Source of the DNA: Crocinitomicaceae bacterium
Lineage (GTDB): Bacteria; Bacteroidota; Bacteroidia; Flavobacteriales_D; Crocinitomicaceae
Reading direction: 5' to 3'
Assembly: GCA_020832365.1 (NCBI GenBank)
Contig: JAFIEX010000008.1
Location: 1 to 35,950, forward strand
Length of the DNA: 35,950 bases
The position numbers and the translations under genes were made by a program. The notes under the pieces were generated by a model. It saw only the letters and a program-made list of their open reading frames with translations. It ran no database searches and was not told the origin of the DNA. Every line of letters begins with the position of its first letter. Position 1 is the first letter of the stretch. Positions 8,611 to 18,418 of this stretch are shown piece by piece.

Positions 8611-11085
8611 ATGAGATTAAAAGGTTGCATTCTTCTTATCATTCTCATAGTTAAATCTTTCCATTCATTTGGACAGATGAACCTAGTTGTTGATACAACA
8701 TTCAATTATGCATGCAATGGCATTCCATGCAACTATAGTGGACCTTCTATTTTAATTAATGAAATTATGGTATCTCCTAACACCGGTGATGGTTCTATTT
8801 CTGGTGGCGTCCCCCCTTCTCTAGGAGTTGGAGATGGAGAGTGGATAGAGTTGTACAATCCAGATTTATGTGAAGCAATCGATATTTCATGCTACTATTT
8901 AGGCAATTTCACTTTTGAAGGAAGTGGAGGTTTTTTACTTCCGCAAGGCACAGTAATCCCTCCTTCAGGTTTTTGTTTAATTCGAGGTGTGAACGCTCCG
9001 TCTGTTCCGCCAAATTTATTGGTTCAAAATGGAGGAAGAGTGGTTGAAATTGTTGTTCCTCCAAGCTTAAATGCTCCTGGCGTGTGCAGTTCTGGCAATA
9101 GAGTTTGGTTTCCTAATGCTGGAGGTTGGTTTGCCTTTTATGACAGCAACGGAGTTCCACAAGATGCCGTGCGATGGGGAAGTTCAAACACGGCTGATTT
9201 AGGAGGCACTCCGTGTATTGCTCAAGGTCTTGGATGCAGCGCTCCAATGGTTCCTCTTGTTAGCTACAACAATATTCCTGCTAATCGAAAAACACATGCC
9301 AGCACAATGGACGCAAGTGATCATAAAGACTTAAGCATTCGAAGAATTCCAGATGGCGGCAACTGGGCTGGAATTGGAGCGCCAACTTTTGCTAATTGTA
9401 ATGCTCCTTGTATCCCTCCAGGGGCGAGTTCTTGCAATGGCTCTGCAACTGTTCAAGTAACTGGTGGCACTCCACCATTTTCCTTTCAGTGGAACGATCC
9501 AGACAATCAAACTACACAAACAGCATCGGATTTGTGCGCAGGAACTTATACTGTAACTGTAACAGATGCAAATGGTAATACACAAAATACTAATGTTAAA
9601 ATCCATAATTTTATTCCTACGGTAAATTTTTCAGCGGGCGATACACTATGCCTAAACCATGGGGATTTTTTCTTTCAAGAATACTCCCCAATTGGGGGGC
9701 CAAACGACGTGGTTACTTTCATTGGCAACGGAATAAATAATAATATTTTTAATAGTCAAGCTGCTGGTGTTGGCACCCATGAAATAACATATATCTTCGA
9801 GGATGAGTTTAAATGTACCAATTCTGACATAGACTCAATCACGGTTATAGCGCTTCCTGAAACAAGTATCACTAATATTAATAATCCTTATTGCGTAGAT
9901 GAAACCGATGCTGGTTTAATCTTATCACCTTCAAATGGCACTTTAGGAGGTAATGGCACTCTGAATAATATTTTCAACCCTTCTTTGGCAGGAGTTGGAG
10001 AACATCAAGTTTATTTCTATTTCCAAAATGGGGATGGTTGTACAGATACCACTTTTGCAACGATCAGTGTTGTGGATTTGCCCAATATTTCGATACTAGG
10101 ACCAAATGAGTTTTGCTTGAACGATGGCCTATCCCCTTTATCCGCTGTGCCTGCTGGAGGAGAGTTCAGTATTCAGCAAACTCCGTTATCAGCTGTCAAC
10201 CCGGCTTCACTTGGTGTTGGGCAACATGAAATTGTCTATGCTGTAACAGACAATAATGGATGTTTCAATGAAGCAAGTAAAACAATCACTATTCATCCCA
10301 TACCAACTATTGAATTTGATCCAGAATATAGCGAAGGATGTCCCCCCTGGACAGTTTCTTTTTCTGCCAATGCACCTACTGCTGTTAATTGCTTTTGGAC
10401 ATTGGGCAATGATACATTAGTTCAAACATGTGGAACAGTCACTCATTCCTTTTTATCAGGTTGTCATGATGTGCAATTTGAAGTAATCGATATAAATGGA
10501 TGCACCAATACCAGTAAGGTTCAAGATATTGTATGTGTTTTCCCTCAACCTGAAGCGAATTTTGCTTACTCCCCTGATCCACTTACTGAGTTTTTTACTG
10601 AAGCCAAGTTTATTAACCTTTCGCAAGATGCTGATATTTTCTGGTGGACTTTTGAAAATGGGGTTCCTGGCCAAAGTATTGATACACACCCGACAGTTCA
10701 GTTCCCAGAGGAGATGTCTGGAAATTATCTGGTTACTTTAGAAGTAACCTCTGAATTTGGGTGTACAGATGCTGTGAGCCGCCTAGTACCTGTTCTTTCA
10801 GATGTATTGATCTACGTGCCAAATACATTTACACCTGATGGTGATGCATTTAATAATCTTTGGGAATACAGTATTGAAGGAATCTCCCCTACTTCTATTC
10901 AAATTGAGATATATAATCGATGGGGAGAGCAAATCTGGCAAAGCAACGAACTCAATGAGTTTTGGGATGGAACATTCAATGGTAAATTAGTGAAACAAGG
11001 CACCTATGTATGGAGAATAACAGCTAGTGATAATCATACAGCTGAAAAGTTTCTTTGGACAGGGCATGTGAATGTTCTGTATTAA
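8611..11085 (+). CDS. T9SS type B sorted multidomain surface protein (lamin-tail-like, SprB-like, PKD-like)
   Basis: Signal peptide; LTD-like INEIMVSP...GEWIELYNP; SprB-like CNGSATVQVTGGTPPFSFQWND...LCAGTYTVTVTDANG; C-terminal VPNTFTPDGDAFNNLWEY...IEIYNRWGEQIW...FWDGTFNGKLVKQGTYVWRI...GHVNVLY. Confidence 0.9.
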   Translation: MRLKGCILLIILIVKSFHSFGQMNLVVDTTFNYACNGIPCNYSGPSILINEIMVSPNTGDGSISGGVPPSLGVGDGEWIELYNPDLCEAIDISCYYLGNFTFEGSGGFLLPQGTVIPPSGFCLIRGVNAPSVPPNLLVQNGGRVVEIVVPPSLNAPGVCSSGNRVWFPNAGGWFAFYDSNGVPQDAVRWGSSNTADLGGTPCIAQGLGCSAPMVPLVSYNNIPANRKTHASTMDASDHKDLSIRRIPDGGNWAGIGAPTFANCNAPCIPPGASSCNGSATVQVTGGTPPFSFQWNDPDNQTTQTASDLCAGTYTVTVTDANGNTQNTNVKIHNFIPTVNFSAGDTLCLNHGDFFFQEYSPIGGPNDVVTFIGNGINNNIFNSQAAGVGTHEITYIFEDEFKCTNSDIDSITVIALPETSITNINNPYCVDETDAGLILSPSNGTLGGNGTLNNIFNPSLAGVGEHQVYFYFQNGDGCTDTTFATISVVDLPNISILGPNEFCLNDGLSPLSAVPAGGEFSIQQTPLSAVNPASLGVGQHEIVYAVTDNNGCFNEASKTITIHPIPTIEFDPEYSEGCPPWTVSFSANAPTAVNCFWTLGNDTLVQTCGTVTHSFLSGCHDVQFEVIDINGCTNTSKVQDIVCVFPQPEANFAYSPDPLTEFFTEAKFINLSQDADIFWWTFENGVPGQSIDTHPTVQFPEEMSGNYLVTLEVTSEFGCTDAVSRLVPVLSDVLIYVPNTFTPDGDAFNNLWEYSIEGISPTSIQIEIYNRWGEQIWQSNELNEFWDGTFNGKLVKQGTYVWRITASDNHTAEKFLWTGHVNVLY

Positions 11086-11143
11086 AAACCTCTTTGCTAC
11101 TTGACAATTGCCCTATGTTTTAAAAACACAGATGCAAAATAAG

Positions 11144-11193
11144 AAAGGATTACTAAATTCGACGAAATAAGAATGATTGATGGCTAATCCTTT
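11144..11193. terminator. candidate long-loop hairpin terminator between convergent genes
   Basis: AAAGGATTA (11144-11152) / TAATCCTTT (11185-11193), 9-bp stem with 32-nt loop, T-rich 3' flank on + strand. Confidence 0.4.
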
Positions 11194-11228
11194 TTAAAAA
11201 TAACACACCAATAAGTAAGATAAATAAA

Positions 11229-11429
11229 CTATTTAGTGAGTATTCTAATACTATCTCTTGCCATAATAAGGTCATCCATTATTACATGTACATCACCGTT
11301 ACACATGTCTAACTTCAGTTGAAGATGTTGTAATTCAGCAGCTGTATTTTCAACAGATTGAATCAAATACACATTCCAGATGAGCAGGATAAGAAGAATT
11401 ACACCAAGACCAAAAAGAATGTATCGCAT
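11229..11429 (-). CDS. small single-TM hypothetical protein, 66 aa
   Basis: Short ORF with N-terminal TM (MRYILFGLGVILLILLIWNVYLI), 9 nt from the neighbouring small membrane gene. Confidence 0.55.
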   Translation of the reverse strand: MRYILFGLGVILLILLIWNVYLIQSVENTAAELQHLQLKLDMCNGDVHVIMDDLIMARDSIRILTK

Positions 11430-11438
11430 TACATTTAT

Positions 11439-11633
11439 TTATTTGTTTGTGTTCTTGCACTGGTCTTCTGGTTTAGCACCGCAAAGACCACAAGTTGCTC
11501 CTTCTTCCTGTAATAAAGGATTGTTACTAGAGCAAGTACCTGCAAATTCACCACCTTTTTTTGCCCATATTTTGATTGCGATTCCCGCGAATCCAAGAGC
11601 CAATAAACCGAAAGCTATCAAAAATAAATCCAT
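11439..11633 (-). CDS. small membrane-anchored four-cysteine protein, 64 aa
   Basis: N-terminal TM (LFLIAFGLLALGFAGIAIKIWAKK) and C-x13-C-x2-C-x7-C tail. Confidence 0.65.
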   Translation of the reverse strand: MDLFLIAFGLLALGFAGIAIKIWAKKGGEFAGTCSSNNPLLQEEGATCGLCGAKPEDQCKNTNK

Positions 11634-11732
11634 GACTATTTAGTTTAATACAAAAATAAAGATTATGCTTCATTTAAAAGACTTTAGCCTCTAAATAAAT
11701 TATAAATAGCTCGAAATATCTTTTTTTGATGC

Positions 11733-12251
11733 TTAATTTTTTAAAATCAACCAAGAACCGAAAAGAATAATTGGAAGAAAGGCATAATTACCTATTTCAT
11801 AAAAAACATTATCCAATGGACTAATTAAAATTAATAGAATTAGCAGTATATACGAGATTGAAAACAACAAAAAGAACAATCTTTTACGATTTATATTTTT
11901 ACCAAAATCCATTAAATTATTTTTTTCTATTGTTAGAAACCAAAACTGCAGAAATAATCCACCGAAATATAGCGGATAAGAATTTGCAAAAACAGCGGAA
12001 TTAAATAAAGCTACTAAATGTATAATTAAAGGAAACGACAAAAACACTAAAAATATTTTTTTTGCCAAAAAACGGAATTGATCATTTCGATATAAATTTT
12101 TGATCACTAATGCATGCAGAAACGCAGTACCGCCAAATGTTAGCAAAACAAAGTTATTCATAAAGCTAATACTATTAAACAATAGTACAACCAATGAAAT
12201 TACTATTAAAAGCAACGTTAAATACTTGTACCAACGAAAAAAACGGTCCAT
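11733..12251 (-). CDS. polytopic membrane hypothetical protein, 172 aa
   Basis: Multiple hydrophobic segments; starts 5 nt after the transglutaminase-like gene. Confidence 0.7.
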   Translation of the reverse strand: MDRFFRWYKYLTLLLIVISLVVLLFNSISFMNNFVLLTFGGTAFLHALVIKNLYRNDQFRFLAKKIFLVFLSFPLIIHLVALFNSAVFANSYPLYFGGLFLQFWFLTIEKNNLMDFGKNINRKRLFFLLFSISYILLILLILISPLDNVFYEIGNYAFLPIILFGSWLILKN

Positions 12252-12256
12252 ATTAT

Positions 12257-13225
12257 TTAAATTTTCATTTCACTAATACGAATATCACTTTGATACCTTC
12301 CACCAGGATAAGGATCATTGTAATCAAAATTCAACCAAATGAATCCCTTATGGTCTTGGTAGTAACGAATTGGTCGATTGCCAATTTGTTCTGGAAAAAG
12401 AACAGTTTTCATAATATGCGCAATATTATCAAAGTCTTTTTTGTCCCCAACTTTTACTTCAGGATATAAATGTCCAAAAGTAGATCCATCTGGCCTAACA
12501 ATATTAGTTCTAATAAGACGAACTTCACCTCCTATTGCCCTAATAGCAGCGGCCATTAATATTGAGTAGTCATCACAGTCACCTTTGAAATAATCATTGA
12601 ACTGCAACTGTAATATGGTTTCGCTTGCTTTTGAAAAATAATCTTCACCAATTGGGTCAAAAACATAAACCCATCTAGACTGTATTTCTTTAAAGATAGA
12701 AAAATACTGTAAAATTCTTCTATCACGGATGAGTCTATCATAATCTCGAAAGTGCTTCGTCGCTGCGTTTCGAGCAAAGTTTACCACAATAGAATCATTA
12801 TAGTTAATCGCATTTCGCAATTCTTGTTCTTGGCGAAAAACTTCGTTTCTATTAAAAAATCTTTTCTCTAAGCTTTCATCCCCAATGTTATAAAGTATTT
12901 TATTGTAATCTTTATACAGATTTTCTAAAGTGTAAACTCCGGAAAAATTAAGAATGGTCAAAACTATTAATAAGGTCAATGAACTAATAATAAAAATATC
13001 CTTGAATTTAGAAACAATTAAAAACAAACCAATCGTGACAACAGAGAAAAGGAGAACATGGTCAATTCTTGTCCCACTGCTTCCAATTGGTAAAATGATT
13101 GATGGCATAAAACGATACAATAATATGAAGAGTGGAAAGGCCAAGACTATTGTAATAAAAGCGATCAATAGTACGGAAGTAGTATCCGAAGGCTTTATCT
13201 TTCTGTTGTGTATCCAATTTTTCAT
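12257..13225 (-). CDS. membrane protein with transglutaminase-like domain
   Basis: N-terminal TM segments; candidate catalytic triad: C in KGDCDDYSIL, H in FGHLYPEV, D in WLNFDYND. Confidence 0.8.
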   Translation of the reverse strand: MKNWIHNRKIKPSDTTSVLLIAFITIVLAFPLFILLYRFMPSIILPIGSSGTRIDHVLLFSVVTIGLFLIVSKFKDIFIISSLTLLIVLTILNFSGVYTLENLYKDYNKILYNIGDESLEKRFFNRNEVFRQEQELRNAINYNDSIVVNFARNAATKHFRDYDRLIRDRRILQYFSIFKEIQSRWVYVFDPIGEDYFSKASETILQLQFNDYFKGDCDDYSILMAAAIRAIGGEVRLIRTNIVRPDGSTFGHLYPEVKVGDKKDFDNIAHIMKTVLFPEQIGNRPIRYYQDHKGFIWLNFDYNDPYPGGRYQSDIRISEMKI

Positions 13226-13230
13226 TATGC

Positions 13231-13257
13231 AAAAAAAAGCCCCTTGAAAGGGGCTTT
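13231..13257 (-). terminator. rho-independent terminator of the gyrA-TPR unit (minus strand)
   Basis: AAAGCCCCT-TGAA-AGGGGCTTT perfect stem, followed on the minus strand by an 8-T tract. Confidence 0.85.
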
Positions 13258-13272
13258 CAATTTAAAATTAAT

Positions 13273-14478
13273 TTAATTTCCAGTAGCCTCTTCTGCCCTT
13301 CTTTTGTACTCTAAGGCTTTTTCAGTATTACCAGCTTTTCTATGAACTTGAAACAAAACCTGCAAGACTCCTGCCTCATTTGGATATTGAGCGATAAATA
13401 ACTCTAATGGTTCAATTGCTTTGCGATACATCTCTTCACTTTTTTCAATTGTTTCATTGTACCTTGGGTCATTAAAATTCATTTGATTAGCCTCCAAGGT
13501 TAATTTCTCTCCTTTACCCAAATAGAGCACTCCTAAATTATAAGCAGCATCAGTATTATTTTGATCTATTTCAAGTGCTTTGATAAGATTTTTCTCTGCT
13601 TTTCCGTATAAAATTTCGATGTCATCAAAAACTTGAGAGAAATTTGGGTCTGAAACTTGCATTCCTTTAAGTTTAGCAGAAAGTTCATCACCAGCAGCCA
13701 AATAAATACTTCCCATAGATGCAAACAACATTGAATTATTCGGGTCAGATGCAGCAGCAGCATCAAAAAACTCTTCTGCTCTTTTCATGTCTCCCATATC
13801 TAAAGCGATATTAACGCCTTGAATAGTTAAATCAGTACTATTGGGAAACATGTTAGTTACTTGTTCAATAAAAGTTAGCGCCTCTTCTAGTTTTTCTTTC
13901 TCCTTAAAACGCGTAATGGCATTCTGTGCTGAAACAAGTGCATTATTTTTTAGATCATCGTCTTCAATATCCAACATTTTTCGCAATTCAAAAGCTCCTG
14001 CAAATCCTGCAAAAGCTAATTCAAAATTTTCTTGCTCAAACATCATTGTACCAATCATAGTGGCCTGTTGTACCTTTTGATTCACAAAATCTTCTGCATC
14101 TCTTTTGAATTTTCGATTGTCTCTTGCAATAGCTAAAGATTTTTTGATCATTTCCATAGTTTCTTCAGATTGCAAATCCTTCAAATCTTCATTATCAGGA
14201 AGAGATGAAAGCTCAATCAATCCAAAGTAAATTTTGGCATTGTACAAATGTGCTTTTGGATCTTCCTTCGTAGCAGCATCTTGCATTGCTGGGTCAATAA
14301 ACCCTCTTGCGGACTCTAATGCTTTTCTGGCATCATCAAACTTTTGAAAAATAAAAGCTTTTTCATATTTTTGATATTCAACCGCAGCTGAAACAACGTT
14401 TGTCTTTTGAGCTGCTAAAGAAGAAATAGCAGCAAAACTTAGTGATAATATCCAAAACTTTAATCTTGTAATTCTCAT
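13273..14478 (-). CDS. tetratricopeptide repeat protein with signal peptide
   Basis: Signal peptide (LKFWILSLSFAAISSLAAQ) and TPR-like repeats (DAAYNLGVLYLGKGEKL..., NTEKALEYKRRAEEA); 10 nt after gyrA. Confidence 0.85.
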   Translation of the reverse strand: MRITRLKFWILSLSFAAISSLAAQKTNVVSAAVEYQKYEKAFIFQKFDDARKALESARGFIDPAMQDAATKEDPKAHLYNAKIYFGLIELSSLPDNEDLKDLQSEETMEMIKKSLAIARDNRKFKRDAEDFVNQKVQQATMIGTMMFEQENFELAFAGFAGAFELRKMLDIEDDDLKNNALVSAQNAITRFKEKEKLEEALTFIEQVTNMFPNSTDLTIQGVNIALDMGDMKRAEEFFDAAAASDPNNSMLFASMGSIYLAAGDELSAKLKGMQVSDPNFSQVFDDIEILYGKAEKNLIKALEIDQNNTDAAYNLGVLYLGKGEKLTLEANQMNFNDPRYNETIEKSEEMYRKAIEPLELFIAQYPNEAGVLQVLFQVHRKAGNTEKALEYKRRAEEATGN

Positions 14479-14488
14479 AGTTTATTTT

Positions 14489-17029
14489 TTAATCATTATT
14501 TTCTATTAAATCATCATTTTCCATGCCAGAATTATCTAACCCATCATCTGTGATTTCATCTTCATCTGATTTAGGGACTTTGGCAACCGCAGCAATTTCA
14601 CCTCCCTTCTTGAGGTTAATTACTTTAACACCTTGTGCCGCCCTTCCCATAACTCGAACAGAGTCTAAAGGAATTCTAATTGTAATTCCAGATTTTGTAA
14701 TGATCATCAAATCGTCTTCATCAGTTACATTCTTTATGGCTATTAAGTTTCCAGTTTTTTCAGTAACATTTAAAGTTTTTACACCTTTACCTCCTCTATT
14801 TGTAATTCTGTAAATAGGTTCTCCTGTTTCAGGGTCATTAATAAACGAACGTTTTCCATAACCATTTTCAGAAACAACCATTATGGTGCTTTCACTATTA
14901 GGGTCTGCACAAATCATACCGATTACTTCATCATTTGTTGTAGTCATTGTAACACCTTTAACTCCTATTGAGTTACGGCCTACTGTACGCACTGTTGATT
15001 CGTTAAATCGAATAGCATAACCCGATTTTTTAGCGAGAATTATCTCGTTATTTCCGTTGGTTAACTTCGCCTCTAATAGCTCATCTCCATCATTAATATT
15101 AATTGCGTTAATTCCATTTGTTCTTGGTCTGGAATAAGCTTCTAATGAAGTTTTCTTAATGATTCCCTTTTTGGTGCACATTACAATGAAGTTGTTGTTA
15201 ACATAGTCTTCATCTTTCAAGTCATTAACAATGATGTAAGCTTTAATCTTATCGTCTTGCTCAATGTTAATTAGGTTTTGAACAGCACGACCTTTTGAAG
15301 TTTTACTTCCTTCAGGTATCTCAAAGACCCTCATCCAGAAGCACTTACCTTTTTCTGTGAAAACCAATAAATAATTATGATTAGTTGCTACAAAAATAGA
15401 TTCTAAGAAATCTTTATCCCTAGTAGTTGAACCTTTAGAGCCTACCCCTCCCCTTTTTTGTACTTTGTATTCAGAGAGGTTGGTGCGTTTGATGTAACCA
15501 GCATGAGAAATCGTTACAACCACTTCCTCATCTGGAATAAGATCTTCAATACGCATTTCAGAGGCCGCATATTCAATCTGCGACCTTCTAACGTCTCCAT
15601 ATTTATCTCTAATATAGGCCAATTCCTCTTTAATAATCTCCATTCTTCTAACTTCGTTAGCAAGAATATCTTTCAAATCAGCAATTGTTTCCATTAACTC
15701 CGCATATTCAGAACGAAGTTTATCCTGCTCAAGTCCAGTCAATTGTCTTAGACGCATATCAACAATTGCTCGAGACTGAATTTCAGAGAGGTTAAATCGC
15801 TCAATCAGTCGTTCTCTAGCTACATCTGGACTTGGGGATTTCTTAATAATTTCAATTACTTCATCTATATTGTCGGATGCAATAATTAAACCCTCTAAAA
15901 CGTGAGCTCGTTCTTCAGCTTTTCGCAAATCATATTGCGTTCTTTTGATTACTACCTCATGTCTGAACTCCACAAACTTTTCAATCATTTGTTTTAAGTT
16001 CAATAGATAAGGTCTACCATTAACCAGAGTGATGTTATTAACTGAAAATGAGGTTTGTAAAGCAGTATACTTGTATAATTTATTTAAAACCACATTAGGA
16101 ATTGCATCTCGTTTGAGTTCATAAACTATACGCATTCCATTTCTATCCGATTCATCTCTAATATCAGAAATACCTTCTATTTTATGTTCGTTAACTAAGT
16201 CGGCGGTTTTCTTGATCATATCCGCCTTATTAACGAGATAAGGTATTTCAGTAACAATAATTTGCTCTCTTCCTGTTTTTGATTCTTCAAATTCGGATTT
16301 TGCACGAATTACAATCCTACCCTTTCCTGTTTCAAAGGCCTGTGTTACACCGTCATAGCCATAAATTGTCCCACCAGTCGGAAAGTCAGGTGCTTTGATG
16401 TACTGCATTAACCCTGCTGTATCTATTTCTCTATCATCGATATAAGCAATGATGCCTTCACAAACTTCCGTTAAGTTGTGAGGAGGCATATTAGTAGCCA
16501 TACCTACAGCAATTCCGCTGGCACCATTAACTAACAAATTAGGTATTTTGGTTGGCAAAACAGTAGGCTCTTGCAAAGAATCATCGAAATTATTCTGGAA
16601 ATCAACAGTTTCTTTTTCCAAGTCTGCCAACATTTCTTCTGCAATTTTTCGCAAGCGTGCTTCAGTATATCGCATTGCCGCGGGACTATCACCATCCACT
16701 GAACCAAAGTTACCTTGGCCATCGACAAGGGGGTAGCGTAATGACCAATCTTGCGCCATACGAACCATAGTGTCGTATACAGAACTATCTCCATGTGGAT
16801 GGTACTTTCCTAAAACCTCACCAACAATCCTAGCGGATTTTTTGTGCGGGCGATTAGAAAAAACACCTAAATCTTGCATTCCGTAAAGCACTCTTCTGTG
16901 AACTGGCTTGAAACCATCTCTAACATCGGGCAATGCTCTTGAAACAATAACCGACATCGAATAATCGATATAGGCGGATTTCATTTCATCCTCAATGTTG
17001 ATTTGAATTATTCTTTCCCCTTCTGCCAT
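14489..17029 (-). CDS. gyrA: DNA gyrase subunit A
   Basis: [66 protein letters not shown]; beta-pinwheel C-terminal region. Confidence 0.96.
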   Translation of the reverse strand: MAEGERIIQINIEDEMKSAYIDYSMSVIVSRALPDVRDGFKPVHRRVLYGMQDLGVFSNRPHKKSARIVGEVLGKYHPHGDSSVYDTMVRMAQDWSLRYPLVDGQGNFGSVDGDSPAAMRYTEARLRKIAEEMLADLEKETVDFQNNFDDSLQEPTVLPTKIPNLLVNGASGIAVGMATNMPPHNLTEVCEGIIAYIDDREIDTAGLMQYIKAPDFPTGGTIYGYDGVTQAFETGKGRIVIRAKSEFEESKTGREQIIVTEIPYLVNKADMIKKTADLVNEHKIEGISDIRDESDRNGMRIVYELKRDAIPNVVLNKLYKYTALQTSFSVNNITLVNGRPYLLNLKQMIEKFVEFRHEVVIKRTQYDLRKAEERAHVLEGLIIASDNIDEVIEIIKKSPSPDVARERLIERFNLSEIQSRAIVDMRLRQLTGLEQDKLRSEYAELMETIADLKDILANEVRRMEIIKEELAYIRDKYGDVRRSQIEYAASEMRIEDLIPDEEVVVTISHAGYIKRTNLSEYKVQKRGGVGSKGSTTRDKDFLESIFVATNHNYLLVFTEKGKCFWMRVFEIPEGSKTSKGRAVQNLINIEQDDKIKAYIIVNDLKDEDYVNNNFIVMCTKKGIIKKTSLEAYSRPRTNGINAININDGDELLEAKLTNGNNEIILAKKSGYAIRFNESTVRTVGRNSIGVKGVTMTTTNDEVIGMICADPNSESTIMVVSENGYGKRSFINDPETGEPIYRITNRGGKGVKTLNVTEKTGNLIAIKNVTDEDDLMIITKSGITIRIPLDSVRVMGRAAQGVKVINLKKGGEIAAVAKVPKSDEDEITDDGLDNSGMENDDLIENND

Positions 17030-17119
17030 ATGATATAGTTAATTAAAATTTTGTGAGTAAAAAAATCAATTTTCGAAATTAATTATAAAATTCTTGTTGA
17101 TGGCATTTATTTGACATAA

Positions 17120-17153
17120 TTATACACAAAAAAGTGTGTAAAATTGTGGATAA
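17120..17153. promoter_or_regulatory. paired DnaA-box-like sites in the gyrA/clpC intergenic region
   Basis: TTATACACA (17120-17128, +) and TGTGGATAA = TTATCCACA on the minus strand (17145-17153), both matching TTATNCACA. Confidence 0.4.
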
Positions 17154-17154
17154 G

Positions 17155-17189
17155 TTTGTAAGCAATGGAATTAAAAATAAGTATATTTG
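17155..17189 (+). promoter_or_regulatory. candidate sigma-A promoter for clpC
   Basis: TTTG (17155-17158), 23-nt spacer, TATATTTG (17182-17189). Confidence 0.5.
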
Positions 17190-17227
17190 GTTCATTCAAT
17201 TAATTGAAACGAAAAATTAGACATTAT

Positions 17228-18418
17228 ATGGAAGCGAAATTTTCGGCAAGAGTAAAGGACGTAATTAGTTTTAGTCGTGAAGAAGCTTTGCGCATAGGTA
17301 ATTCACACATTGGTGTGGAGCACTTACTATTGGGTATGCTTCGGGAGGGAGAAGGACTTGGGATTAGAATTTTAAAAGAGTTTAATCTAGACTTAAACGA
17401 TCTCCGAACAAAATTAGAACAATATTTAATAAAAAATACTACCAAACAGATTAATCAGGAGAACATTCCTCTGGTAAAACAAGCTGAGCGCGTATTAAAA
17501 GTGACTTATTTAGAAGCTAAATTATTCAAGAGTCCAGTTATCGGTACTGAGCATTTATTGTTATCTATCTTAAAGGAAGATAATAACCTTGCTTGTAAAA
17601 CACTAAATCGATATGGTATTATTTATGACAATGTAAAAGATGAATTAGAAGCAATGATAGAAGACGCTCAAACAAAAATGGAATTTCCTGGATCTTCGGA
17701 TGAAGGAGGAGATACAGGTTTTTCAGGAAGATCAGCACAAGGAGGAAGTGGAGGTCAACGCACTTCAGACGCAAAGTCTAAAACTCCTGTTTTAGATAAC
17801 TTCGGAAGAGATTTAACAAAATTAGCAGAGGCAGATAAGTTGGACCCCATTGTTGGGCGTGAAAAAGAAATAGAGCGTGTAAGTCAAATACTTTCTAGGC
17901 GTAAAAAGAATAATCCTATTTTAATAGGAGAGCCTGGAGTTGGGAAAAGTGCCATAGCAGAAGGATTAGCGCTTCGCATTGTTCAAAGAAAGGTTTCTCG
18001 AGTATTGTTCAATAAGCGTGTTGTTTCTTTGGATTTAGCCTCTTTAGTTGCAGGCACAAAATATCGTGGGCAATTCGAGGAAAGAATGAAAGCTGTAATG
18101 TCTGAAATAGAAAAAAACCCAGATATTATTTTGTTCATCGATGAAATTCATACTATAATTGGAGCAGGTGGAGCAAGTGGCTCATTGGATGCTTCCAATA
18201 TGTTTAAACCTGCATTGGCAAGGGGCGAACTGCAAGCAATCGGTGCAACAACGCTAGATGAATACAGACAATACATTGAAAAAGATGGCGCACTTGAAAG
18301 ACGTTTCCAAAAAGTAATTATTGAGCCAACTACAATTGAGGAAACTGAACAAATATTAAACAATATTAAAGAGCGCTACGAGGAACATCACAGTGTAACT
18401 TATACACCGAGGCTTTAA
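17228..18418 (+). pseudogene. clpC: ClpC ATPase, N-terminal part (Clp-N and D1) ending at a frameshift
   Basis: Clp-N repeats, Walker [15 protein letters not shown], Walker [16 protein letters not shown]; frame lost after [11 protein letters not shown] at 17228 is likelier than the TTG at 17204 in the ORF track. Confidence 0.85.

Noticed and set aside
9331-10741. ORFs 9331..9606 (-), 10456..10689 (-), 10496..10741 (+)
   Set aside because: Alternate-frame ORFs within the T9SS adhesin gene.
11380-11643. ORF 11380..11643 (+)
   Set aside because: Antisense to two small TM genes that have better protein-like sequence.
12194-16794. Short ORFs overlapping the transglutaminase, TPR and gyrA genes (e.g. 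12378..12569, 12556..12777, 12954..13247, 13566..13766, 13841..14080, 14523..14813, 15458..15697, 16531..16794)
   Set aside because: Overlap confident coding regions in other frames.
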